DNA of 64,000 bases from an uncultured Clostridia bacterium (GTDB lineage: Bacteria > Bacillota > Clostridia > Lachnospirales > CAG-274), in assembly GCA_944384195.1 (NCBI GenBank), contig CALWSK010000013.1:1-64000 (forward strand), given 5' to 3'. How positions within the stretch are numbered: position 1 is the first letter of the stretch; each line of letters opens with the position of its first letter. Of the stretch, positions 17,976-26,974 are shown in pieces. Below the pieces are notes generated by a model. That model made no database searches. It worked only from the letters and a program-made list of their open reading frames with translations, and was not told the origin of the DNA. A program made the translations under genes and the position numbers.

Positions 17976-18950
17976 ATGAAAAAATTTATCAAAAGTTTAT
18001 TTAGTGGAGTGATAGTAACAAGTGTTTTATTAAATTCTATAAATGTATTTGCAAGTCAAACTCAAGTAGTTAAAATAAGTGTTGGTAATACTATTGCTAA
18101 TGTTAATGGTAATGATACTACATTGTCTATTGCACCTTATATTCAAAAAAGCAGTGGTGCTATGATGATACCTTTAAGATTTGTATCAACTAGCTTAGGA
18201 ATAGATGAAAACAATATTAAATATAATCCTAACACAAAAGAAATAAGTATTGCTTACAATGGTAAAACAGTAAAATTTATTGTTGGTACTAACAAATTAA
18301 TTATTGATGGAAAAGATTTTTCAATGTTATTAGAAAATAAATATCCTATTTACACAGAAATAAAAAATGGAAGTACATTTATACCTTTACGTTCTTTAGA
18401 ATTAGCTTTTGATAATATAAAAATTGATTGGGAAAATAGTACAAAAACTGCTATATTAAAAAATGAATTAGAAGAAAAAACACAAATTAATTCTATTCCA
18501 ATATTAGAAATAAGTAAAGATAAAGAGATTGAAGTGAAACAAAATATTCCTAATTTAACTACTGAAGAAAGAATTAAACAAGAAGAGTTATTAATGGTAC
18601 AATTAGTAAATGAAGAAAGAGCTAAATATGATTTACAACCTTTACAAATTTCTGATAAATTAATGAAAACTTCTAAAGAAAAAGCTGAAGATATGGCAAA
18701 AAATAATTACTATTCACATACTTCGCCAAATGGTTATAATATGGCTAGAGATTTAAATGTTGCAGAAAACATAAATTTAAATGGTGGTGGTGCAGAAGGG
18801 AATATGAGTGATTGGTTAAACTCAAAAGGACATAGAAATAATATATTAAATAAAGATTATAAATATATTGGAGTTGCAATATCACAGTCTGATGATGGTA
18901 CTTTTTATGCTGTTCAACAATTTAGTGATGAAAATAAATGGGCAGACTAA
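17976..18950 (+). CDS. Secreted copper-amine-oxidase-N / CAP (SCP) domain protein
   Basis: 324 residues: signal peptide (1-27, ending VFAS); a copper amine oxidase N-terminal-like domain (about 30-155; MMIPLRFVSTSLG and TFIPLRSLELAF are its repeated signature; despite the name it is a structural surface domain); a linker; and a CAP/SCP domain (about 200-322) with NEERAKYDLQPL, HTSPNGYN, and GHRNNILNKDYKYIGVAI. CAP proteins are secreted and often surface-active. It has its own promoter and terminator, so it is a single-gene unit between the sortase and adhesin genes. Confidence 0.85.
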   Translation: MKKFIKSLFSGVIVTSVLLNSINVFASQTQVVKISVGNTIANVNGNDTTLSIAPYIQKSSGAMMIPLRFVSTSLGIDENNIKYNPNTKEISIAYNGKTVKFIVGTNKLIIDGKDFSMLLENKYPIYTEIKNGSTFIPLRSLELAFDNIKIDWENSTKTAILKNELEEKTQINSIPILEISKDKEIEVKQNIPNLTTEERIKQEELLMVQLVNEERAKYDLQPLQISDKLMKTSKEKAEDMAKNNYYSHTSPNGYNMARDLNVAENINLNGGGAEGNMSDWLNSKGHRNNILNKDYKYIGVAISQSDDGTFYAVQQFSDENKWAD

Positions 18951-18960
18951 AATTTTATTT

Positions 18961-18991
18961 AAAGCATTTCAAATTATGAAGTGCTTTTTTT
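18961..18991 (+). terminator. Rho-independent terminator
   Basis: AGCATTTCA (18963-18971) and TGAAGTGCT (18977-18985) with a 5-nt loop followed by T7. The stem is almost the same as at 5797. Confidence 0.85.
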
Positions 18992-19024
18992 ATGCGAAAA
19001 ATTAGATAGAAAGGAATTAAATAT

Positions 19025-22000
19025 ATGAAAAATAAAAAAAATACAATATTGGCATTAATATTAAGTTTTTTAATGATTTTATCAAATATAACAAATATTT
19101 TTGCTTATGAATGGGATTTATCTCTCCCACCAATAATAAATGATGATAATATCATTATTAATAAAGCCGAAAATATTATTGATGATAGAGTTATTATTAA
19201 TTCTAATACCGATATTAAGGATAATGATAGCTCAAAAGATAATACAAATAATAAAATAAATAGTGAAAGAATTACAAATTCTAATAAAGAAAATTTAGAT
19301 AATAAAATAAATAAAAATGTAGGAAAAACTGTTGAAGCTCCTATTATTCGTTCTATAGAACAACCTAAAAGTTTATTTAGAAGTGCTAATAGCCAAAATA
19401 TAACTTTAGTAGGTGGAGATAAAGGAGCAGACGCAACAGTAAGTTTTAAAGGAGATGAAAGTGGTGCTACTTCACATGCTCTTATAGACTATATAACTAG
19501 AGAAAATAACGACCCTAATGCAGTTAGTTATTGTATATCACCTTTTTATGCAGGAGCTAAAGAAAATGGTACTACAACAGTTAGAATAGACAATAATTTA
19601 ACTCCAACAGATAAGCAACTTTTAGGTATTGCAGTTGCAGGTTATCCTCATAATAAATATAATATAGCAGGTTTTAATGATTTATCAGAACAAGATAGAT
19701 ATTATGCAACACTAATTGCAATGGAACATTTAATATTCCAAAAAACAGGAGAATATAAAAATAAAAAAGGTGTAAAATTTAATGATGATAGTTGGAGTAG
19801 TAAAAGATGGTTTCCAACTAAAAGTAATGATGCAAACGCACAAAAAATAATAAATGTGGCAAAGGAAATTTACAACAAAGGTATGGCTAATCCTTATGAC
19901 CCACAAAAAGGTATTGCTACTATCAATTTTACAGATAACAATAAAAATAATGGAAGTATGTATATTGATATAGATAATAAATATAAAATAACAATAACTA
20001 TAAAAAGTGATATAGAATATAGTCATATGCTCTTACAATTTGAAGACCCTAAAATAAAACAATGGGCAACAGGAGATACAAAAATACAATTTTATGATGG
20101 TATAGATGAAAAAGGTAAAAGACTTAATTGGGGTATTCATCAGATAGATGGGCAAAGCTATGAAGGTATTTTAATTGAAAAACAAAAAAGAAATACAGAT
20201 AATATTACTATTATTTTAGATAAAAATGTAGCAAATGAATTAATATCAAATGATAAAGGAAACTATATAGTTAATTATACTGCTAAATTTTTTGGTGGAA
20301 ATATGCAGGTTGGATATAAAACAAGAAATATTAATCCTAGTTTACAAGATTATGCTACAATAACTTCAGGTAATGCTACAGCTAGAAATAATATTAATTG
20401 GAGTAAAACACCAAATGTTGAAACTAAAACAGAAACAACGACAGGAATAACTACAACAAGTATTCAACCAAAAGAAAAAGGTGGCTTAAAAATATTGAAA
20501 TATAATGCTAAAACAAATGAGCTTGTAGCAGGTGCAATATTTAAAGTAAGAGGTATATCAGAGGGGGTATATGACTTTAATGTACAAATACAAGCTAGTA
20601 ATGGTGCAGAAATACCATTACCTAATGGTGGTAAAGCAGTTTGTAAAGATGGTGTTATAGAAATATCTAATATTAATGTTGGTACATATGAAATTACAGA
20701 AATTACTCCCCCACCTAACTTTGATTTAGCTTTAGGACAAAATTCTCAAACAGTACAAGTTGAAGGACAAACTAATGCTACATTATACCCACAAGTTAGA
20801 TTTTTAAATAATCCTTATGGTACTTTAAAAATTAAAAAAGTAGATAGAGTAACAGGAGAAGCACTTGCAGGAGCTACTTTAAAAATATCTAATCCACTTT
20901 TTGACTATGAACAAGAGTTTACAACAGATGCAGATGGAACAATAACTATAGAAAATTTAAAACAAGGTAGCTATGAAATAACAGAGGTACAAGCTCCTAA
21001 TGGTTATATTTTATCTGATGAAACAAAAGTTGCCGTTTTAAAATGGGGTGAAACAACAGAGATAACATATGAGAATGACCCTAAAACAAGTCTTATTATT
21101 ACTAAAATAGATAGTGAAACAGGCGAAAAATTAAATGGTGCTAGATTTAAACTTAAGCATACAACAAGTGGTGCAGAGTATTTTACTGATACAACAGTAG
21201 ATGGAGTTGTAGAAATAAATAATTTAGAAAATGGAACTTATATTTTAACAGAAATACAAGCTCCTAATGGCTATATACTAGATAAAACAGAAAGAACTAT
21301 TGTTATAGAAAATGATAGAGCTAATAAAATTACTATTAGAAATAGTAAAAAACCTAGTTTAAAAATAATAAAAAGAGATATTTTATCTAAAGAACCTTTA
21401 CAAGGTGCAAAATTTGAAATTTATAGAGCAGAGAATAATACTACTGAAGGCTTGGTTGAAAAAATCGGAGAATATTTTACAAATGAGCAAGGCGAAATAG
21501 TTATAAATAATATGGACTATGGTTGGTATTGTATAAAAGAAGTACAAGCTCCTAATGGCTATTTACTCTCTGAAAATAGTACAAAGTTTGTTTTCCTTGA
21601 ACCAAATCAAACAGGAGATAATCAAGTACAAATAATTTTTGAAAATCCTAAAAAACCTAATTTAACTATTAATAAAATAGGAAGTATAGGAAAAGAACCT
21701 TTACAAGGAGCTAAGTTTAGCTTATTTTATGCCACTACACAAAATGGAGCAGTAGAAAAAGTTAATGATTATGTAACTGATGAAAATGGAAAGATTGAAA
21801 TTGAAGCAGGTACACTAAAAGAAGGTTGGTATAAGATTCAAGAAATAGAAGCTCCACAAGGATATGAAATTCAAGGAACAGGTACTTATGAATTTTATCT
21901 TAAAGCAGGAGAAAGCAAAGAAATAACAGTTGAAAATACTCCTAAAAATGCAATAGTTATAAAGAAAGTTGATGCAGACACAGGAGAAGCACTTGCAGGG

Positions 22001-24721
22001 GCTCATTTTAGTATAAGCATTATATCTGATGGTAATTCTAGTGGTACACACGGAACTACTATTGCTAATGTAATAACTAATCATAACGGAGTTGCAGTTA
22101 TAACAGGGCTTAAAGCAGGTGGCTATATCATAGAAGAAACAAAAGCTCCAACAGGATATGTTATGACTGAAAAAGCTCAAACAATATGGCTTAATAAAGA
22201 TAAAACTTCTTCTGTTACAGTAACTTTTGAAAACAGAAAAAATGCAGGGCTTGGTATTAAAAAAATGGATAGTATTACAAAAGAGCCTTTATCAGATGCA
22301 ATATTTAAAGTAACAGATAGTAAAGGGCAAGTTGTAGGAACAAGCAACGGACTATTTAGAACAGATGAAAAAGGTTTTATCCATATACCTAATTTAAAAA
22401 CAGGTGCATATGTAGTACAAGAGATACAAGCTCCAGACGGTTATGTATTAGATGACACACCTCAAACAGTCCATATTGAATATGGTAAATTACATACTCT
22501 TGAATTTTTTAATACTCCAAAAACTAGCATATTAATTAAAAAATATGACAGTGAAACTAGAGAGCCTTTAGCTAATGCTACATTTAAAGTTACAGATAGT
22601 AGAGGAGCTAATGTTGGTAATAGTAATGGCATTTTTACAACCAATGAAAATGGTACAATTCTTGTAACAAATTTAAAAGCAGGTAGTTATATAGTTGAAG
22701 AAATAAAAGCTCCTAATGGTTATCTTTTAAATAGTAAGCCACAAGTTGTAGAAGTTAAAAATGGAAAAATATATACACTTGATTTTTATAATAAAAAATA
22801 TGATAGCTTAACAATAGTTAAACTTGACGCAACAACAAAGCAACCACTAGCTAATGCAATAATAAAAGTTACAACTGTTGATGATAAATTTATTGGAGAA
22901 TATAGAACAGATGAAACAGGTACTGTTGTTGTAACAGGCTTAAAAACAGGTACTTATAAAGTACAAGAAATACAAGCTCCTAGTGGCTATGTACTTGATA
23001 ATACTGTTAAACTTGTTCACTTAAAACAAGGCGAGCCACAAAAAGTAGAAATATTTAACTCTAAAAAAGCAGGTATCCAAATCTTAAAAAGAGATAGTAA
23101 AACTGCTAAACCACTTCAAGGAGCAAAATTTGAAGTTAGAAAAGTAAACGGAGAACTTATTGGAGCTAACTATATTACAGATAACAACGGTATAATTACT
23201 ATTAATGGACTAGAACAAGGTTGGTATACTGTTAAAGAAGTACAAGCTCCTAATGGTTACGCTTTAAACAATAATATTCAAAATGTAGAAGTTAAAAACA
23301 ATAATTATACTAATGTTATATTTGAAAATGATAAACTAGGTAGTATAAGACTTAAAAAAATAGACTATGTTACAAGAAAACCTATACCTAATGTTAAGTT
23401 TAAAATAACTAAAGAAAATGGCGAAAATATAGGCGAATTTGTAACAGATAAATGGGGAGAAATTAATCTTATAAATAAACTTGAATCTGCTACATATTTG
23501 ATTGAAGAAATGGCAGTACCACAAGGTTATGCACTTGATAAAGGTGTTAGAAAAGTTAAAATTGATATAGGTACTGAAACAATGGTTGAATGGGAAAACT
23601 ACCCTCTTGCAACACTTGATTTATTAAAAATAGATGAACGCACTAAAAAGCCTATATCTGGTGTTGAATTTGAGCTTTTAAATAGTAAAAAGCAAAGTAT
23701 GGGTAAATTTACAACAGATAAAGACGGAAGAATTTATCTTGAAAGTAAACTTGCACAAGGAACTTACTATATTAAAGAAACTAAAGCTAAAGACGGATAC
23801 ATTAAAAATGATGGAGAAAAAATGATTGAGCTTAAATGGGGTAAAACAACAAAAGTTGAATTTGTTAATACTCCTATTTTTGGCCAAATAGAAATTCATA
23901 AAATAGGAAACAAAAATAATCAAATCACAGGGCAACTTGACGGAGATAATTTAAAAGGTGCAGAATTTGCAATATATGAAAAAGCAACAGGTAAAGAAGT
24001 AACAATAGTTGTTACAAACTACAACGGTATAGCTAGAACAGGCGAGTTACCTTATGGAGAATATATCATTAAAGAAACTAAAGCTCCAAGTTATTATGTT
24101 TTAAATGAAAATGAATTTGAAGTAAGCATTAAAGAAAATGGCGAGATTGTAAAAGTTGAAGTAGAAAATAAATCTGTTGAGCTAAAAACTGGTGGCGAAA
24201 AATCTACTGTTAAAGAAACTAAAGCAGGAGATACAATAAGATATGACTTTAATAATTTACAAAACTTATCTACTGTTGCTTTAGAAGACTTTTATATACA
24301 CGATAGTTTACCAAATGCTATAAGAGTACAAAGGTTATTTACAGGTACTTTTAACCAAAATATGAAATATAAGATAACTTATAAAACTAATAAAAATAGT
24401 GAATTTAAAGTGCTTAAAGATAACCTATTTACTGATAGAGTTTATGAAATAGACTTAACTAAAGGCTTACAAAAAGATGAATATATTACCGACTTAAAAT
24501 ATGAGTTTGAAAGAGTTGGTGTTGGTTTTAGAGAAGTAGAAAAACCTTTCCTTTATGCAAAAGTAAATAGTAATGTTAAGAAAAATGAACAGTTTACAAA
24601 TATACTTACTGTTGGTGGTAGATATGATATGCAAACAGTAAAACACGAAGATAAATTTACAACTACTGTTATAAGTACAACCCCAACATTTAATGGTAAA
24701 TTACCTAAAACAGGGTATTAA
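19025..24721 (+). CDS. Giant Cna-B repeat surface adhesin ending in LPKTGY
   Basis: 1,898 residues. Signal peptide (1-28), asparagine-rich spacer, an N-terminal thioester-like domain (about 120-460; SYCISPFYAG gives the cysteine, but the usual TQxA glutamine is not seen in YYATLIAMEHLIFQ), then 13 Cna-B/SpaA-type domains (about 485-1690), each opening with a lysine strand such as IKKVDxxTGEALAGA and closing with ExxAPNGY, the lysine and glutamate of intramolecular isopeptide bonds. A C-terminal domain follows. The protein ends exactly at GKLPKTGY, with no hydrophobic helix or positive tail, so it should be fully secreted before any sortase attachment. It is probably a mating or host-surface adhesin. 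Confidence 0.9.
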   Translation: MKNKKNTILALILSFLMILSNITNIFAYEWDLSLPPIINDDNIIINKAENIIDDRVIINSNTDIKDNDSSKDNTNNKINSERITNSNKENLDNKINKNVGKTVEAPIIRSIEQPKSLFRSANSQNITLVGGDKGADATVSFKGDESGATSHALIDYITRENNDPNAVSYCISPFYAGAKENGTTTVRIDNNLTPTDKQLLGIAVAGYPHNKYNIAGFNDLSEQDRYYATLIAMEHLIFQKTGEYKNKKGVKFNDDSWSSKRWFPTKSNDANAQKIINVAKEIYNKGMANPYDPQKGIATINFTDNNKNNGSMYIDIDNKYKITITIKSDIEYSHMLLQFEDPKIKQWATGDTKIQFYDGIDEKGKRLNWGIHQIDGQSYEGILIEKQKRNTDNITIILDKNVANELISNDKGNYIVNYTAKFFGGNMQVGYKTRNINPSLQDYATITSGNATARNNINWSKTPNVETKTETTTGITTTSIQPKEKGGLKILKYNAKTNELVAGAIFKVRGISEGVYDFNVQIQASNGAEIPLPNGGKAVCKDGVIEISNINVGTYEITEITPPPNFDLALGQNSQTVQVEGQTNATLYPQVRFLNNPYGTLKIKKVDRVTGEALAGATLKISNPLFDYEQEFTTDADGTITIENLKQGSYEITEVQAPNGYILSDETKVAVLKWGETTEITYENDPKTSLIITKIDSETGEKLNGARFKLKHTTSGAEYFTDTTVDGVVEINNLENGTYILTEIQAPNGYILDKTERTIVIENDRANKITIRNSKKPSLKIIKRDILSKEPLQGAKFEIYRAENNTTEGLVEKIGEYFTNEQGEIVINNMDYGWYCIKEVQAPNGYLLSENSTKFVFLEPNQTGDNQVQIIFENPKKPNLTINKIGSIGKEPLQGAKFSLFYATTQNGAVEKVNDYVTDENGKIEIEAGTLKEGWYKIQEIEAPQGYEIQGTGTYEFYLKAGESKEITVENTPKNAIVIKKVDADTGEALAGAHFSISIISDGNSSGTHGTTIANVITNHNGVAVITGLKAGGYIIEETKAPTGYVMTEKAQTIWLNKDKTSSVTVTFENRKNAGLGIKKMDSITKEPLSDAIFKVTDSKGQVVGTSNGLFRTDEKGFIHIPNLKTGAYVVQEIQAPDGYVLDDTPQTVHIEYGKLHTLEFFNTPKTSILIKKYDSETREPLANATFKVTDSRGANVGNSNGIFTTNENGTILVTNLKAGSYIVEEIKAPNGYLLNSKPQVVEVKNGKIYTLDFYNKKYDSLTIVKLDATTKQPLANAIIKVTTVDDKFIGEYRTDETGTVVVTGLKTGTYKVQEIQAPSGYVLDNTVKLVHLKQGEPQKVEIFNSKKAGIQILKRDSKTAKPLQGAKFEVRKVNGELIGANYITDNNGIITINGLEQGWYTVKEVQAPNGYALNNNIQNVEVKNNNYTNVIFENDKLGSIRLKKIDYVTRKPIPNVKFKITKENGENIGEFVTDKWGEINLINKLESATYLIEEMAVPQGYALDKGVRKVKIDIGTETMVEWENYPLATLDLLKIDERTKKPISGVEFELLNSKKQSMGKFTTDKDGRIYLESKLAQGTYYIKETKAKDGYIKNDGEKMIELKWGKTTKVEFVNTPIFGQIEIHKIGNKNNQITGQLDGDNLKGAEFAIYEKATGKEVTIVVTNYNGIARTGELPYGEYIIKETKAPSYYVLNENEFEVSIKENGEIVKVEVENKSVELKTGGEKSTVKETKAGDTIRYDFNNLQNLSTVALEDFYIHDSLPNAIRVQRLFTGTFNQNMKYKITYKTNKNSEFKVLKDNLFTDRVYEIDLTKGLQKDEYITDLKYEFERVGVGFREVEKPFLYAKVNSNVKKNEQFTNILTVGGRYDMQTVKHEDKFTTTVISTTPTFNGKLPKTGY

Positions 24722-24794
24722 AATATATATACTTTACTCCAATTTTTATATATGATATTATAAATTAAAATATAAAAATTTAGGAGAGCTATAT

Positions 24795-26759
24795 ATGAGC
24801 AGAATTAAATTTTATGGTAAGTATGATATGACTTGTCCTTCTTTTATAAATAGGAGTATAGATTATATAAAAAATTTTGATATAAATAAAGAAGTAGATA
24901 TTAATGATATTTTAGAATATTTCAATATTTTAAAATACTATGATAGTTTTAAGGAAATATTTCAAGATTATAGAGAATATGAAAAAAATATAAATCTTAT
25001 CATAGGAAAATTTAAAAAAAAGTACCAAGAAAACTTTCTAAAACTTTATGAAGATGTTGATATTGATTATAAAGATGATTTTTTTGAATTTATTAATAAA
25101 TATAAAATATATATGAATATTGAAGAAAATATTATGAAAAATTTTCTTGATAATAATGTTGAGATTTTAAGATATATTTTGAAACAAAAACAAATAGTTG
25201 AAAAATTTAAAAATATTTTAAAAGATATAATATTATTAAATCCTAAATATGCAGAGATTATTATAGATAAAGCATATACGTTAAATAAAATTAATATCCC
25301 AAATAATATTAAAAATCAAGATATAAATGACCTATTAAATAAGTATATATCTTGCAAAGATGTAAAATTTAACTATATTGATAAAATTATTAATTGTAAA
25401 AAAGTATTTAAAAATTTAGGTAATGAATTCAATATAGACGATAAAGTTATATTAAATGCCAAAAAAAGGTATGAAGAAGAAAAAAATAGAATTCTTGAAG
25501 ATATTAATAAAACATGTACTATTCCTTCATATATAATTACTGGTATTAAAAAAAATCAAAAAGAACCTTTAGAATTTGTAATAAAAAATAATATTTTTGA
25601 ATATAATTTATCATATGATTGGATTACTAATAATAAAGATTATCCAACTTTATTGAATAATTTTATATATGTTTTTGAATACTTTGATTGTAATTTTAGA
25701 CTATCTTTAGTAAATAAAGAGATAAATAAAGGATTATTTGAAAAGTTATTTTTTACTGAATCGCAAACTTTGTATAACAAAAATAACATATTTGACCATT
25801 TAAATATTTTTTCTTTTAGTATTTTGAAAATATACTATAATGAATTAAAAAATTTAAAAATATTTTTTGAAGACATTATAAAGTGGTTTTTTGAAGATTA
25901 CTTATTGACTGAATTTAATATTAAAAACTATACAATAAATATACCAAGTAAAAATTCAACATTTTTTGAAAAATGTAGGTTTATACTTCCTGAAATAGAA
26001 AGTATATTAAAACAATTTAATTTATATGTTGAAAATAATGAAATAGATACAGAATTAATGCAAGTTAGCTCAAATTCTTTATCATTTGCAGATTACAAAA
26101 GTCTATTTTCAAAAAAATATATTTATTTTAAAGATGAAAATAGTTTATATTATTCTCAATTATTGTTTTCGAAAGAAAGTAGTATATATTATTTAGATAA
26201 ATTTAAGGGTAAATATACAAATTTTTTTAGTCTAATAACTAAAGAAAATGTTCTATTAGATGACTTTGAAGAATATCAAAAAATCAAAATAAATGAACTA
26301 ATAGAACAAGATTTTATTTATGAGAAAAATAGATTTTTAAAAGCAAAAAATATTTATAGGCATATTATTTTTAAAGAATTATACGAAAATAATACTATAA
26401 ATACTTTAAATATTGATAATATAGCTTTAAAATATTTCAATAAAATTTCAGTTAACACGTATAATTATGTCATTAATTGCATAAAAAAAGAAATAAACAT
26501 ATTAATTGATAACGATATTTTAGAATTTAGTGATAAATTTTTTAATAAAGATGAAGTTGATTATTTAAACTATTATTTAAATATGAGTAGTTTTAGTAAT
26601 TCTTTAGATTTACGTAACAAATATATGCACGGAACACAAAAAAATAGTGAAGAAGAACATTATAAAAATTATATAATATTTTTAAGAATAATAATTATAA
26701 TTATTATAAAAATAAATGATGAAATATGTTATCAACAAAATCTTAATAAAAATAAATAA
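24795..26759 (+). CDS. HEPN-motif protein, candidate defence/abortive-infection cargo
   Basis: 654 residues, helical, lysine/isoleucine/asparagine-rich, no signal peptide. The only recognisable motif is near the C-terminus: LRNKYMHG, where R607 and H612 make the RN(x)3-4H signature of HEPN ribonucleases, followed by a hydrophobic isoleucine run (helix). HEPN domains in large accessory proteins are common in toxin and anti-phage systems. It interrupts the normal order between adhesin and topoisomerase genes and has its own ribosome site and terminator, as expected for cargo. No family is recognised for residues 1-590; the defence role is inference. Confidence 0.5.
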   Translation: MSRIKFYGKYDMTCPSFINRSIDYIKNFDINKEVDINDILEYFNILKYYDSFKEIFQDYREYEKNINLIIGKFKKKYQENFLKLYEDVDIDYKDDFFEFINKYKIYMNIEENIMKNFLDNNVEILRYILKQKQIVEKFKNILKDIILLNPKYAEIIIDKAYTLNKINIPNNIKNQDINDLLNKYISCKDVKFNYIDKIINCKKVFKNLGNEFNIDDKVILNAKKRYEEEKNRILEDINKTCTIPSYIITGIKKNQKEPLEFVIKNNIFEYNLSYDWITNNKDYPTLLNNFIYVFEYFDCNFRLSLVNKEINKGLFEKLFFTESQTLYNKNNIFDHLNIFSFSILKIYYNELKNLKIFFEDIIKWFFEDYLLTEFNIKNYTINIPSKNSTFFEKCRFILPEIESILKQFNLYVENNEIDTELMQVSSNSLSFADYKSLFSKKYIYFKDENSLYYSQLLFSKESSIYYLDKFKGKYTNFFSLITKENVLLDDFEEYQKIKINELIEQDFIYEKNRFLKAKNIYRHIIFKELYENNTINTLNIDNIALKYFNKISVNTYNYVINCIKKEINILIDNDILEFSDKFFNKDEVDYLNYYLNMSSFSNSLDLRNKYMHGTQKNSEEEHYKNYIIFLRIIIIIIIKINDEICYQQNLNKNK

Positions 26760-26847
26760 TTAAGATTATAAATAATTTATCTTATAATATAATTAAAAAT
26801 GATATATCAAAATTTTAATTATTAATGAATAAGTATTTTAATCTAGA

Positions 26848-26880
26848 GGATAGAATAAAAATTTCTATCCTTTTTTATTT
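26848..26880 (+). terminator. Rho-independent terminator
   Basis: GGATAGAA (26848-26855) pairs with TTCTATCC (26863-26870), then six T. It closes the HEPN-like gene. The remaining gap up to 26974 is A+T-rich without other features. Confidence 0.8.
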
Positions 26881-26974
26881 AAAAGAAATGTATTGAATAT
26901 CAAAAAATATAAGAATTTAAAATTAAAGTATATAATAGAATTTTAACAAAACAAAATTAAAGGAGAATGAAATT

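Noticed and set aside
19730..20026. Open frames on the minus strand within the adhesin gene (also 21815-22180, 22462-22644, 23336-23524, 23678-23935)
   Set aside because: They are shadows of the repetitive Cna-B coding sequence; products are low-complexity with no ribosome sites.
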